In this document: piece after piece, positions 8,496 through 17,460 of the stretch
How the letters are laid out: each line of letters starts with the position of its first letter
Numbering within the stretch: position 1 is the first letter of the stretch
Origin: Marinobacter sp. X15-166B
GTDB lineage: Bacteria; Pseudomonadota; Gammaproteobacteria; Pseudomonadales; Oleiphilaceae
Length of the DNA: 64,000 nt
NCBI RefSeq assembly: GCF_001752365.1
Contig: NZ_MEIY01000001.1
Coordinates: forward strand, 352,087 to 416,086
Direction of reading: 5' to 3'
The notes under the pieces: generated by a model
Seen by the model: only the letters and a program-made list of their open reading frames with translations
Told to the model about the DNA's origin: nothing
The model's database searches: none
Translations under genes and position numbers: made by a program

Positions 8496-10139
8496 ATGGT
8501 GGCCACAAAGATTCTTCCCGCGGCTGACAATGCCCATCAATACCCGCTACTTATCAAACAATTGCTGCTTTCTGCCGACCGTTACTCTCCGCATCAGGAA
8601 ATTGTATACGCCAACCGCAGCAGCTACACCTACAGGGATCTGATTGCACGCATCCACCGTCTCGCCAATGCGTTGACCGACGCCGGGGTCAAACCCGGGG
8701 ATACGGTGGCCGTCCTCGACTGGGACACGCCCCGCTACCTGGAGTGCTTCTTCGCCATTCCAATGATCGGCGCCGTGCTGCATACGGTCAATGTGCGCTT
8801 GTCTCCGGAACAGATCGTCTACACCATGAACCACGCCGAAGACGATCTGGTGTTGGTGCACGACGATTTCCTCCCGATTCTGGAGGGGCTGCGGGACGAT
8901 ATCCACACAGTGAAAGGCTACATTCAACTCAGTGACAATGAGCAGCCGCAACCCACCTCACTGGAAACCATCGGCGAGTATGAAGCCCTGCTGGCGGCGG
9001 CCGAGGAACAATTTGAGTTCCCGGACTTCGACGAAAACAGCGTCGCCACCATGTTTTACACCACCGGCACCACCGGTAACCCCAAAGGGGTGTTCTTCAG
9101 CCACCGGCAACTGGTGTTGCACACCCTGGGCATGGTCGGTTCCCTGTCGGCTTACGATGAACTGCCCCTGTTGCGCTCGTCATCGGTGTACATGCCGATC
9201 ACCCCCATGTTTCACGTTCACGCCTGGGGGGTGCCCTACGCTGCCACCATGATGGGCATCAAACAGGTATACCCGGGACGCTACGAACCGGAGCTACTGG
9301 TCGACTTGCTCAAAAAGCACCAGGTGACCTTTTCCCACTGCGTTCCCACCATCATGCAAATGATGCTGGCCACCGAGTCCATCAAGACCGCCGACCTCAG
9401 CCACTGGCACGTACTCATCGGTGGCAGTGCCATGACCGAAGGCCTGTGCCAGGCCGCCTCCAGGCTGGGAGTCCGTATGTATACCGGTTACGGCATGTCG
9501 GAAACCTGTCCGTTATTGACCGCCACCCACCTGACCCCGGAGGACCTGGAGTTGCCCCTGGAGCAGCAGGTTGGCAAACGCATCAAAACCGGTATTGCCG
9601 TGCCCCTGGTGGAGGTGCGCATTGTTGACACCGAGGGCAATCCCCTGCCCCACGACGGCGTCACCCAGGGCGAAGTGGTTACCCGGGCCCCCTGGCTCAC
9701 CCAGGACTACTTCAAAGAGCCCGACAAAGGTCGTGAGCTGTGGCAACATGGCTGGCTGCATACCGGCGATGTGGGCTGCCTTGAGCCCGATCACACCCTG
9801 GTCATCAAAGACCGTATCAAAGACGTCATTAAAACCGGGGGGGAGTGGTTATCGTCACTCGCGCTCGAAAATCTGATCAGTCAGCACCCCGCGGTGGCGG
9901 CGACCGCCGTTGTGGGGGTGCCCGATGACGAGTGGGGCGAGCGCCCCCATGCCCTGGTGGTGCTGGCCGCCGGTCAGGCGCTGGACAAAGCCGGTTTGCA
10001 GCACCACCTGCAACAATTTGTTGAGGCCGGCGAAATCAATCAATGGGCCATCCCCGAACGCATTGATTTCGTGGACGATATTCCGAAAACCAGTGTGGGC
10101 AAAATCAACAAGAAGCTGATCCGCGATCAACTCGTGTAA
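8496..10139 (+). CDS. AlkK-type medium/long-chain fatty acyl-CoA ligase
   Basis: 547 residues from ATG 8496, preceded by AAGGAG; an in-frame ATG at 8385 lacks a ribosome site. The adenylate-forming motifs are complete: P-loop FYTTGTTGNPKGVFFSHR, A5 motif YGMSETCPLL, A8 GWLHTGDVGCLEPD followed by KDRIKDVIKTGGEW, and the C-terminal catalytic Lys in KTSVGKINKK. Length and start match AlkK of Pseudomonas (about 546 aa). The enzyme activates fatty acids with ATP and CoA for beta-oxidation. A thioesterase-fold gene follows. Confidence 0.9.
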   Translation: MVATKILPAADNAHQYPLLIKQLLLSADRYSPHQEIVYANRSSYTYRDLIARIHRLANALTDAGVKPGDTVAVLDWDTPRYLECFFAIPMIGAVLHTVNVRLSPEQIVYTMNHAEDDLVLVHDDFLPILEGLRDDIHTVKGYIQLSDNEQPQPTSLETIGEYEALLAAAEEQFEFPDFDENSVATMFYTTGTTGNPKGVFFSHRQLVLHTLGMVGSLSAYDELPLLRSSSVYMPITPMFHVHAWGVPYAATMMGIKQVYPGRYEPELLVDLLKKHQVTFSHCVPTIMQMMLATESIKTADLSHWHVLIGGSAMTEGLCQAASRLGVRMYTGYGMSETCPLLTATHLTPEDLELPLEQQVGKRIKTGIAVPLVEVRIVDTEGNPLPHDGVTQGEVVTRAPWLTQDYFKEPDKGRELWQHGWLHTGDVGCLEPDHTLVIKDRIKDVIKTGGEWLSSLALENLISQHPAVAATAVVGVPDDEWGERPHALVVLAAGQALDKAGLQHHLQQFVEAGEINQWAIPERIDFVDDIPKTSVGKINKKLIRDQLV

Positions 10140-10161
10140 GCCAACCCAGCCATTACTCCGT

Positions 10162-10188
10162 TAACCCGCCGGTTGGGCCTGCGGGTTA
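10162..10188. repeat. Inverted repeat between the ligase and DUF4442 genes
   Basis: TAACCCGC (10162-10169) and GCGGGTTA (10181-10188) form a perfect 8-bp stem with an 11-base loop, 23 bases after the ligase stop and 17 before the next start. No T-run follows, so it is more likely an mRNA processing/stability element or weak attenuator than a full terminator. Confidence 0.45.
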
Positions 10189-10205
10189 GCGGTGGAGCCT
10201 TTGCC

Positions 10206-10685
10206 ATGATGTCCAAATTCCGGAGCTGGATCAGCAGCCCGAGCGGTGTACGCAAAATAATCAACATTTACGGACCTTATGTGGGCGCGGGCGTCAAAGT
10301 GACCCACATTGCCCCTGACTACAGCGCGGCGACGGTGGAGATGAATCTGCGCTGGTACAACACCAATTACGTGGGTACCCACTTTGGAGGTTCGCTATAC
10401 AGCATGGTCGACCCCATGTACATGTTGTTGCTGATGAATCGGCTGGGCAAGGAATACATCGTGTGGGACAAATCCGCCTGCATCGATTTTATCCGCCCCG
10501 GCACCGGTCGGGTGTCGGCCCATTTCGAACTGACCGATAACAAACTTGACGAAATCCGCACCGCCACCGCCAACGGCGACAAAATGCTGCCCCAGTGGGA
10601 TGTGGATATCGTTGACCAACAAGACGAGCTGGTGGCGCGGGTCAATAAGGTACTGTACGTCAGGAAAAAGCCTGAATACCGGTAA
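10206..10685 (+). CDS. DUF4442 hotdog-fold protein (possible thioesterase)
   Basis: 159 residues from ATG 10206 (GGTGGAG upstream). The order PDYSAATVEMNLRWYNTNYVGTHFGGSLYSMVDPMYMLLLM matches DUF4442, a branch of the thioesterase hotdog superfamily; HFGG plus an acidic residue occupies the usual active-site position. Its place after a fatty acyl-CoA ligase fits acyl-CoA hydrolysis or chain editing, but the family has no settled activity. Its last 26 bases overlap the 3' end of the convergent dadA gene. Confidence 0.8.
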   Translation: MMSKFRSWISSPSGVRKIINIYGPYVGAGVKVTHIAPDYSAATVEMNLRWYNTNYVGTHFGGSLYSMVDPMYMLLLMNRLGKEYIVWDKSACIDFIRPGTGRVSAHFELTDNKLDEIRTATANGDKMLPQWDVDIVDQQDELVARVNKVLYVRKKPEYR

Positions 10686-11925
10686 ATGCGAAATCGACCG
10701 CCGGCTGCCGGCCGTCAATAATATCCGCCAAGGCCGTGGCCGAGCCGCAGCTATGGGTCCACCCCAGGGTGCCGTGGCCGGTGTTGAGGTACAGATTACG
10801 GAAGTGGCTCCGGCCGATGTAGGGTACATTGGACGGCGTCGACGGGCGCAGACCGGTCCAGAACTCTGCCTGCTCCCAGCGGCCGGCCTCCGGCATCACC
10901 GCCGCCGCCCGACGCACGATGGCCCGGCAGCGCCGGCGATTGAGAACCCGGTTGCGGCCGTTGATTTCGGCGGTACCGGCAACGCGCAGCCGGCTCCCCA
11001 GGCGGGAATACACCAGCTTGTACTCATCATCCGTCAGACTCACATGGTAGGCTGCGGCTTCCCTGTTGACCGGCACCGTGATCGAGTAACCTTTCGCCGG
11101 GTATATATTCAGCCGCAGGCCCAGTTGCCGCGCCAGCACCGCACTTTCGCAGCCGAGACTCAATACATACGCGTCCGCCCGCAGGGTGCGATGCCGCCCC
11201 TCCGCCAGGGTATGGACGCCCAGTATCTGCTCACGGCTGTATTCCAGTCCGAGGATCTCGGTGTTGTAAAGAAACTCGACCCCCGCGGCGGCCGCGTGCG
11301 CCGCGAGCTGCTGGGTGAACTTGCGGGCGTCACCGGATTCGTCTTCGGCGGTGTAGGTGGCGCCCGCAATACGACTGCGGGCCGGGGCCAGGGCCGGTTC
11401 CAATTCCACCGCCCGATCGGCGCTGATGACCTGCCGGTCGCAGCCCAACTCGCGCATCAACCGGGCCGGTGTGCGGGCCGCCTCAAACTCCCGGGGGTTG
11501 GTGTAAAAGTGCAGGATGCCTTTGGTCTCCTGGTCGTACTCCAACTCCAGCTCTTGTCGCAGGGTTTGCAGGGCCTGACGGCTGTAGGTGCCCAGATTTA
11601 CAATCTGGCGAATGTTGTGGGCGGCCCGGGCCGGCCCGCACTCGCGCAAAAAACCCAAGGCCCAGCGCCACTGCGCCGGGTCCAGACGCGGCCGGAACAA
11701 TAGGGGCGCGTCGGCCTGCAACAGCCACTTGAGCACCTTCCAGGGGGCAGTGGGGTTAGCCCAGGGCTGGGCGTGGGAGACCGAGATCTGACCGCCGTTG
11801 GCAAAACTGGTTTCCAGCGCCGCCTGACTCTGACGCTCGATGACCCTTACCTCATGGCCTGCCTGGCGCAGAAACCACGCTGTGGTGACTCCGACAACCC
11901 CGGCCCCCATTACCGTAATGTGCAT
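10660..11925 (-). CDS. dadA: D-amino acid dehydrogenase small subunit
   Basis: 421-residue FAD enzyme with the N-terminal dinucleotide fold MGAGVVGVTTAWFLRQAGHE, the DadA block SFANGGQISVSHAQPWANP and the C-terminal FAD-contacting block LNTGHGTLGWTHSCGS. It oxidises D-amino acids (classically D-alanine from the alanine racemase pathway) to 2-oxo acids and feeds electrons to the respiratory chain at the inner membrane. The partner racemase dadX is not in the window. Its 3' end overlaps DUF4442, with a small hairpin TCAGG/CCTGA at 10660-10675. Confidence 0.93.
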   Translation of the reverse strand: MHITVMGAGVVGVTTAWFLRQAGHEVRVIERQSQAALETSFANGGQISVSHAQPWANPTAPWKVLKWLLQADAPLLFRPRLDPAQWRWALGFLRECGPARAAHNIRQIVNLGTYSRQALQTLRQELELEYDQETKGILHFYTNPREFEAARTPARLMRELGCDRQVISADRAVELEPALAPARSRIAGATYTAEDESGDARKFTQQLAAHAAAAGVEFLYNTEILGLEYSREQILGVHTLAEGRHRTLRADAYVLSLGCESAVLARQLGLRLNIYPAKGYSITVPVNREAAAYHVSLTDDEYKLVYSRLGSRLRVAGTAEINGRNRVLNRRRCRAIVRRAAAVMPEAGRWEQAEFWTGLRPSTPSNVPYIGRSHFRNLYLNTGHGTLGWTHSCGSATALADIIDGRQPAVDFAFTGIQAFS

Positions 11926-12000
11926 TCACCCGCTCCGTACCGTGTGGATTCGCTGTCTGGCTATTGTAACGCCCGAACGCACGATTTGCGGGTTAGACCA

Positions 12001-12357
12001 TCAGCCACCGGCGCGCTTGACGGTCCAGCCTTTTGCTTGCAGCAGGGGCATGAGCAGATCGCGCTGGTCACCCTGGATTTCAATCACCCCGTCCCTGACC
12101 GTGCCGCCGGTACCACACCGCGCTTTCAGCGTTTTGGCCAGTGCCGCCAGCTCTTTGTCGTCCAGCGGCACGCCGGTAATCAGGGTGACGCCCCGGCCCT
12201 TGCGCCCCTTGGTTTCGCGCCTCAAGCGAACCACCCCGTCGCCGGCAGACCGGGCGACTGCGGCACAGCGGCACTCACTGACCGGCTCGCGACAGCCCGG
12301 GCACATGCGCCCCTGTTCCGTAGAAAACACCAGTCCGCCTGTTCGGTTCTTGCTCAT
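12001..12357 (-). CDS. yciH: SUI1/YciH translation initiation factor-like protein
   Basis: 118 residues from ATG 12357 behind AAGGAG. The N-terminal CPGCREPVSECRC segment looks like a small zinc knuckle. The SUI1 core RRETKGRKGRGVTLITGVPL is followed by the conserved CGTGGTVRDGVIEIQGDQRD. YciH is the bacterial relative of eIF1, proposed to influence start-codon choice or stress translation. Probably co-transcribed with the upstream DUF4136 gene. Confidence 0.92.
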   Translation of the reverse strand: MSKNRTGGLVFSTEQGRMCPGCREPVSECRCAAVARSAGDGVVRLRRETKGRKGRGVTLITGVPLDDKELAALAKTLKARCGTGGTVRDGVIEIQGDQRDLLMPLLQAKGWTVKRAGG

Positions 12358-12402
12358 TACTACTCCTTGCACACCCGCGGCTGACGGCAGTAGCAACTGC
12401 TG

Positions 12403-12927
12403 TCAACGCGCGGGTGGGTACTGTTTAAACATTTCGGTGACCACTTCGTCGATCAGTTTTTCCCGGGTGGCCGGCGACTGGCTTTCGTTCAGGTAGCGGC
12501 GACTGGCCGCCCGCCAGACCACCCGTTTGGTGTCGGTATCAACGAATTCGAGCACCAGTTTGCCTTCTTTCACTTGCTGCACCGGGGGTACGGTGGCAAG
12601 CCCAAAACCAAAGCGATTGTGCCCCAGACCCAGGCCGTAACTGAACCCCCTGCTGTCCAGCCGCTCCTCTTCCGCCACTCGCCAGGTCACCAGCAAATCG
12701 GCTTCGGTGTCAGCGGTTTGCTGCAACCCCTCCTGTCTCATTTCGCGTTCCACGGCTGCCTGAACCCGGGCGCCGTCGAGCGACAGAAAGTCCGGATTGG
12801 CGTTCTCCGGGGCAAATGCCCAGCTGGTGTAGCGGGTGAATTCGATGGTCGAGTCGTAGTCCGTCACTACCTTGCCGGCACAGCCCGTCAAACTCAAGGC
12901 AACCAAAACCGCCATTAGGATACGCAT
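12403..12927 (-). CDS. DUF4136 outer-membrane lipoprotein
   Basis: 174 residues with a lipoprotein signal peptide (MRILMAVLVALSLTGC, lipobox LTGC with Cys 16). The mature part has the DUF4136 pattern: DYDSTIEFTRYTSWAF, VQAAVEREMRQEGLQ, ADLLVTWRV and a C-terminal helix. Ser/Gly-rich FSYGLGLGHNRFGFG is typical. Residue 17 is Ala, not Asp, so Lol sorting to the outer membrane is expected. Function unknown. Confidence 0.85.
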   Translation of the reverse strand: MRILMAVLVALSLTGCAGKVVTDYDSTIEFTRYTSWAFAPENANPDFLSLDGARVQAAVEREMRQEGLQQTADTEADLLVTWRVAEEERLDSRGFSYGLGLGHNRFGFGLATVPPVQQVKEGKLVLEFVDTDTKRVVWRAASRRYLNESQSPATREKLIDEVVTEMFKQYPPAR

Positions 12928-12989
12928 AGCTGATGTACTCCCCGTGCAGTATTTCCTTCAGTATACGATTGAAACCCGCAACCAGGCAC

Positions 12990-13610
12990 TCAGCTGTCCG
13001 TTCGGCAATCAATTTTCTCGGCCGCACAAAAACCGAGGAAGTCCGCCAGCCGGGTGTCACTCACCTGCACCGCCATGGTCAGACCCGCGCCGTCCAGACC
13101 GGCGCCGTAATGGACCGCGCCAATCTCCGCGCCGTTGTGTTCGCACCAGTGACGCACCGGCTGCTCGCTGGCAAAGGGCAATTCAATATCCACCCGGGTC
13201 ATGACCGGCTGCACCACTCGCTCCACCTGCGACAACACGCTTTCGGCCGCACTGGCATAAGCCCTCACCAGGCCACCGGCACCCAGCTTGATGCCGCCAA
13301 AATAGCGGATTACCACCACCAGCACATCCCCCATGTCTTTGTGCTGGATCACATTGAGAATGGGTTTGCCGGCGGTGCCCGACGGCTCGCCATCATCGTT
13401 CATGGCGGCTTCCGCCGCCGCACCCGGACGACCGATCTGGTAAGCCCAGCAGACATGGCGGGCGTCGGGGTGGTCCCGGTGGGCCTGCTCCACCACCGCC
13501 CGCACGTCTTCCCGTGAGGCCACCGGGGCCACCCGGGCAATAAAGCGGCTCTTTTTGATTTCGGTCTCGCATTCGAGCGAACCTGCAGGTACGGGGTAGT
13601 CTTTGCTCAT
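12990..13610 (-). CDS. yigZ: YigZ/IMPACT family protein
   Basis: 206 residues. N-terminal UPF0029 domain with KKSRFIARVAPV, AHRDHPDARHVCWAYQIG and DDGEPSGTAGKPIL, then the small C-terminal DUF1949 domain. The IMPACT family links to translation and stress control, and some members are called proline peptidases without firm support. The ATG overlaps the histidine kinase stop by four bases, so it belongs to the same transcript. Confidence 0.92.
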   Translation of the reverse strand: MSKDYPVPAGSLECETEIKKSRFIARVAPVASREDVRAVVEQAHRDHPDARHVCWAYQIGRPGAAAEAAMNDDGEPSGTAGKPILNVIQHKDMGDVLVVVIRYFGGIKLGAGGLVRAYASAAESVLSQVERVVQPVMTRVDIELPFASEQPVRHWCEHNGAEIGAVHYGAGLDGAGLTMAVQVSDTRLADFLGFCAAEKIDCRTDS

Positions 13611-14947
13611 GATGGTTCCACACTGGTAAACACAGGCAGTATCAACGCCACCACCAGACCACCGCCCGCGCCATTGCGGGCGGTGATGTCCCCGTCGTGC
13701 AACCGGGCAATGTCTTTGGCGATGGCGAGTCCTAACCCCCAGCCCTTCCCGGACCGGGACTGATCACCGCGATAAAAGGGTTCAAACACCTGCTCAAGGG
13801 CGGTCTCGGGAAGCCCGGGCCCATGGTCGCGGATTTCACAATACAGCTGCTGCTCCCGGTCGGTCACGGTTACTTCCACGTCCTGACCTGGCGGCGTGTA
13901 ATCGATCGCATTCTGCAGGACGTTTTCAAACGCCCGCTGCAACAAGCCGTCGTTCCCCAGCACCGTCATTCCGTGGCTGGCCGGACTGAAGGTCAGCCGA
14001 CAGGCCACATTCTGATGGGCGGCATAACCGGCTGCATCCTCCAGCACCCGCTGCAATACGTCAACCGGCCGCACCGGTTCCCGGGGCAGGCTCTGGCCCT
14101 GCTCGGTGACCCGGTAGAGGGTCAGGATCTGCGCGGTCATCGTCTCCAGTCGCTCATTCTGGCGCAGGACGCTGTCGGTCAACTCCGCATCACTGCCGGA
14201 CTCGCTCAGCAATTCAATGGCGATCCGCTGGCGCGTGAGGGGGGTGCGCAGATCGTGGGAAATATCCCGCAACAGGTGTTTTTGCCGCGCCAGCAACTGG
14301 CACAGCTGATCGGTCATATCATTAAACGCACGGGCCAGCGCACCAATTTCATCCCGGCGCGCTGCAATCCGGGGACTCACCCGCAACGAGGTAGTCCCGT
14401 CGGCGATGGCCCGGGCGGTGTGTTCGACATGTTGCAACGGACGGGACAGCCAGCGGGCGATCCACCAGCAGGCCAGGCTGATCAGCACAAACCCCACCAG
14501 CATTTCCAGCCACCGGGTCACCCGGAAATCCAGCCACCCCGCGCCGTTTGCCTGCGGCCACGCCACCAGTGAGTAATCAGGAGTCAACGCAATAACGGCC
14601 GGACGGTGGCGGTACCAGCCTGCCCCCAAACGTTCCCTCACGGATCGCGGCAGGTGGCTGTCACTGCCTGCCTCGCGCTGCCGGGCATCCAGCAGCACCA
14701 GCCGCAACTCCAGCTCGCGCCCCTGCTGCTTAAGATAACGCCAGGCCACCGCTCGCCCTTGCTGTTGCTGAATACGTATGGCGTCCATACCTATATTCCG
14801 CAGACCTATCTGACGTTCAATACCGGTGCGTTCCCGCTCCTGCAGTTGACGGGTGGCAGCATTGCTGATGATCACGGTGGCCGCCATCGCGAGCCAGATC
14901 AGCACAAAAATGCGCCAGAACAGAGGTACCGCAAAACGCTGGTTCAT
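13607..14947 (-). CDS. Sensor histidine kinase, CpxA-like
   Basis: 446 residues: N-terminal helix (~10-30), periplasmic loop (~31-145) rich in charged residues, second helix (~148-165), HAMP (~167-220), then the dimerisation helix with the phospho-acceptor His 231 in LRDISHDLRTPLTR. The ATPase domain follows with an N-box (NAIDYTPP) and G boxes (DHGPGLP, GKGWGLGLAI). It should respond to an envelope signal and phosphorylate the overlapping response regulator. Its context beside a Spy/CpxP-like gene suggests periplasmic misfolding or metal stress. Confidence 0.9.
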   Translation of the reverse strand: MNQRFAVPLFWRIFVLIWLAMAATVIISNAATRQLQERERTGIERQIGLRNIGMDAIRIQQQQGRAVAWRYLKQQGRELELRLVLLDARQREAGSDSHLPRSVRERLGAGWYRHRPAVIALTPDYSLVAWPQANGAGWLDFRVTRWLEMLVGFVLISLACWWIARWLSRPLQHVEHTARAIADGTTSLRVSPRIAARRDEIGALARAFNDMTDQLCQLLARQKHLLRDISHDLRTPLTRQRIAIELLSESGSDAELTDSVLRQNERLETMTAQILTLYRVTEQGQSLPREPVRPVDVLQRVLEDAAGYAAHQNVACRLTFSPASHGMTVLGNDGLLQRAFENVLQNAIDYTPPGQDVEVTVTDREQQLYCEIRDHGPGLPETALEQVFEPFYRGDQSRSGKGWGLGLAIAKDIARLHDGDITARNGAGGGLVVALILPVFTSVEPS

Positions 14948-15630
14948 GGTGTTACCCGATAGCTGTAGCCCAGGCCGCGTACGGTTTCGATGCGGTACGT
15001 TGCTTCGCCCCCCAGTTTGCGGCGGAGGTTGCTGATGTGCATGTCCAGAGTGCGGTCATAGACGGCGAGGCGGCGGCCCAGCGCCCACATCATCAGATCG
15101 GTTTTGCGCACCACACTGCCCGCATGGGCAAGCAACACCTGCAGGACCTCGTACTCGGTCGCGGTCAGATCTAACGGTGTGCCATCTTGCAGAATACGCC
15201 GCTGGGCCGGCTCCAGGGTCAGGTCGCCAACGATACGCGCGTCCCCGGTTTCGGCCTGCTGATCCCAGGCAATACGGCGCAACAACGCCTGCAAGCGTGC
15301 CACCAGCTCCCGTGGGTTACAGGGTTTGGGAATATAGTCGTCGGCACCCACTTCGAAGCCGACAATGCGGTCGGTTTCGTCACCCCGGGCGGTGAGCAGC
15401 ATAACCGGCAAATGGGTTCGCGCACGGATTTTACGCAACACTTCAAGGCCATTGATATCCGGCAGCATGAGATCCAGGACCACAATGTCACAATGATGCT
15501 CCACCGCCAGGGCGAGGCCATCGGTGCCATTGGCAGCTTCCCGGATAACAAACCCCTGCCCGGTCAGATAGCGGGCCAGCAGGCTGCGCAATTCATCATC
15601 GTCCTCAATCAACAATACCCGCTCTGACAT
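14944..15630 (-). CDS. OmpR-family response regulator, CpxR-like
   Basis: 228 residues. Receiver domain with acidic pair (IEDDDE), phospho-acceptor Asp 53 (VVLDLMLP), Thr (LLTARG) and Lys (YIPKPCNPRELVARL). The C-terminal winged helix ends LRRKLGGEATYRIETVRGLGYSYRV. First gene of the leftward operon, overlapping the kinase by four bases. A direct repeat at 15700-15717 in its own promoter region suggests autoregulation. Confidence 0.92.
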   Translation of the reverse strand: MSERVLLIEDDDELRSLLARYLTGQGFVIREAANGTDGLALAVEHHCDIVVLDLMLPDINGLEVLRKIRARTHLPVMLLTARGDETDRIVGFEVGADDYIPKPCNPRELVARLQALLRRIAWDQQAETGDARIVGDLTLEPAQRRILQDGTPLDLTATEYEVLQVLLAHAGSVVRKTDLMMWALGRRLAVYDRTLDMHISNLRRKLGGEATYRIETVRGLGYSYRVTP

Positions 15631-15699
15631 CAGCCACCTCTGTCTGGTTATGGAGCTATGTTAACATGCGGTGGTAACACACTTTCTCCACTTCAGCGG

Positions 15700-15717
15700 T
15701 TTACACAACCTTTACAC
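15700..15717. promoter_or_regulatory. Candidate CpxR-type direct-repeat operator
   Basis: TTTACAC at 15700-15706 is repeated exactly at 15711-15717, an 11-base period. On the other strand the core reads GTAAA-N6-GTAAA, close to the CpxR box GTAAA-N5-GTAAA. It lies between the divergent response regulator (start 15630) and the Spy/CpxP-like gene (start 15793), where a dimeric OmpR-type regulator controlling both would bind. Confidence 0.6.
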
Positions 15718-15792
15718 CCCACTGACGATGGCTGACAGTTCCCGGGGTATTCTGGTTGCCGTGCATGACTCACACCCAACAGGAGAATCAAC

Positions 15793-16140
15793 ATGACGAC
15801 ATCAACCCTGTCTCGCTGGCTGTTACCTTCTTTAGTGACTGCGGCCTTGCTCTCCAGCTCTCTCGCTCTGGCGGATCATCATGGTGGCTACAAAGGCAAA
15901 CGCCACCACGGTGACGTCTGTGCACACATGAAAGAGGGTAAAGGCAAGTTTGATCGCGATGCAATGCGTGCAAAAATGGAAGCCCGCCACAATGAAATAG
16001 CCGAGCGCCTCAGCCTGACCAGCGAGCAACGTAACATCTGGGACGAGATCCATCAGGAACGCCAGGCCGCATGGGAAAAGCGCATGCAGCAAATGCAGGA
16101 AAGGATGGAAAAACGTTGCAACGGTAAAATGGACGAGTGA
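15793..16140 (+). CDS. Spy/CpxP-like periplasmic protein
   Basis: 115 residues, AGGAGA ribosome site, Sec signal peptide ending SLALA before DHHGG. The mature protein is all-helical and highly charged, with a single LTxxQ-type motif (LSLTSEQRNIWDEI) and His/Met-rich flanks (DHHGGYKGKRHHGD, MQQMQERMEKR). This fits the Spy/CpxP/CnrX group of ATP-independent chaperones or metal-stress sensors. Divergent from the two-component operon, it is the likely main target and possible feedback inhibitor of the kinase. Confidence 0.8.
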   Translation: MTTSTLSRWLLPSLVTAALLSSSLALADHHGGYKGKRHHGDVCAHMKEGKGKFDRDAMRAKMEARHNEIAERLSLTSEQRNIWDEIHQERQAAWEKRMQQMQERMEKRCNGKMDE

Positions 16141-16214
16141 TTCTGACCGGGGTTCTGGCGTATGGTGGCAGGTATGACGACGCCCTCTATCACGTTGAGC
16201 CATAGCAGAACCCC

Positions 16215-17363
16215 ATGACCGACATTGAAATTCGCACCCTGAGGTCCATCCACGACATCGATGCGGATAGCTGGGACCGTTTCAGCGGTTCCGGCAACCC
16301 GTTTCTGTGTCACCGCTTTTTGGCCGCCCTGGAAACCACCGGTTGCACCACCCGCGCCACCGGCTGGCAACCCAGCCACCTGCTGTTTTACCGCCGCAAC
16401 CGGCTGGTCGGCGTCGCCCCGGCGTATTTGAAATCCCACTCCATGGGCGAGTATGTGTTTGACTGGGCCTGGGCCGATGCCTATCGGCGCCATGATCTTG
16501 CGTATTATCCCAAGCTGTTGATCGCCGTGCCATTTACGCCGTCCGTAGGTGGCCGCCTGTTGCTCGCTCCGGAGCTTCGTGCGCAGCTTGGCGCCGACAC
16601 CGTCCACCGGGCACTGGATCGGTGCACCACCCGTCTGGGGGCGCACTCGTGGCACCTGCTGTTCCCCAACCGGGATGACCAGCGCCTGCTGCACCACCCG
16701 GATCGCCTGCACCGGATCGGCTGTCAGTTTCACTGGCACAATCGGGGCTACGCCAGCTTTGAGGATTTCCTCGCGACCCTCACCTCCCGCAGGCGCAAAT
16801 CCATTCGCCGGGAGCGCCGTCAGGTGAGCGAACAGGGCATTGGTTTCACCCATTACCGGGGGGCCCAGACCCCCGATGCCGTACTGGCGGCGTTTTACAC
16901 CTTTTATCAGGCCACTTACCTGAAGCGCGGGCAACGCCCTTACCTGAACCTGGAGTTTTTCCGGGAGCTGCGTACCCGGCAACCGGAGCATCTGCATCTG
17001 GTGATGGCCGAAAAGGCGGGTGAGCTGATTGCCGGTGCCCTGTTTTTGCTCGGCGACGACACCCTGTACGGTCGCTACTGGGGTTGCCTGGCCGAATACG
17101 ACCATCTGCACTTTGAAACCTGCTATTACCAGGGCATTGAGCTGGCCATTGCCCGCAAACTGAACCGCTTCGATGCCGGTGCCCAGGGCGAGCACAAACT
17201 GATTCGCGGCTTTGAACCGGTGCTCACCCATTCCTGGCACTGGGTTGCGCACCCGGGGTTTCACCACGCCCTGACCCACTACACCGCCGATGAAGCCGAG
17301 CAGGTACGCGCGTATCAAGCGGATGCGCTCACGGTGCTGCCCTACCGGCAGGACACGGCGTAA
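16215..17363 (+). CDS. FemAB-like/GNAT-fold acyltransferase
   Basis: 382 residues matching the FemAB_like family (PF04339, 'peptidogalycan biosynthesis'): DADSWDRFSGSGNPFLCHRFLAALE near the N-terminus, GEYVFDWAWADAY, then NRGYASFEDFLATLTSRRRKSIRRERR and a C-terminal GAQGEHKLIRGFEPV. The family has a double GNAT fold, and no reaction is firmly established for it. No strong ribosome site before ATG 16215. It stands alone between the Spy-like gene and the regulator. Confidence 0.85.
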   Translation: MTDIEIRTLRSIHDIDADSWDRFSGSGNPFLCHRFLAALETTGCTTRATGWQPSHLLFYRRNRLVGVAPAYLKSHSMGEYVFDWAWADAYRRHDLAYYPKLLIAVPFTPSVGGRLLLAPELRAQLGADTVHRALDRCTTRLGAHSWHLLFPNRDDQRLLHHPDRLHRIGCQFHWHNRGYASFEDFLATLTSRRRKSIRRERRQVSEQGIGFTHYRGAQTPDAVLAAFYTFYQATYLKRGQRPYLNLEFFRELRTRQPEHLHLVMAEKAGELIAGALFLLGDDTLYGRYWGCLAEYDHLHFETCYYQGIELAIARKLNRFDAGAQGEHKLIRGFEPVLTHSWHWVAHPGFHHALTHYTADEAEQVRAYQADALTVLPYRQDTA

Positions 17364-17460
17364 GACCATGGTCAGATCTGAGTTTATCCATGCAATGGCG
17401 TAAACTGGGGGCACGTCACCACACCACTCCAGCAACGACATGGGGCAGGCCGACAGCGTC

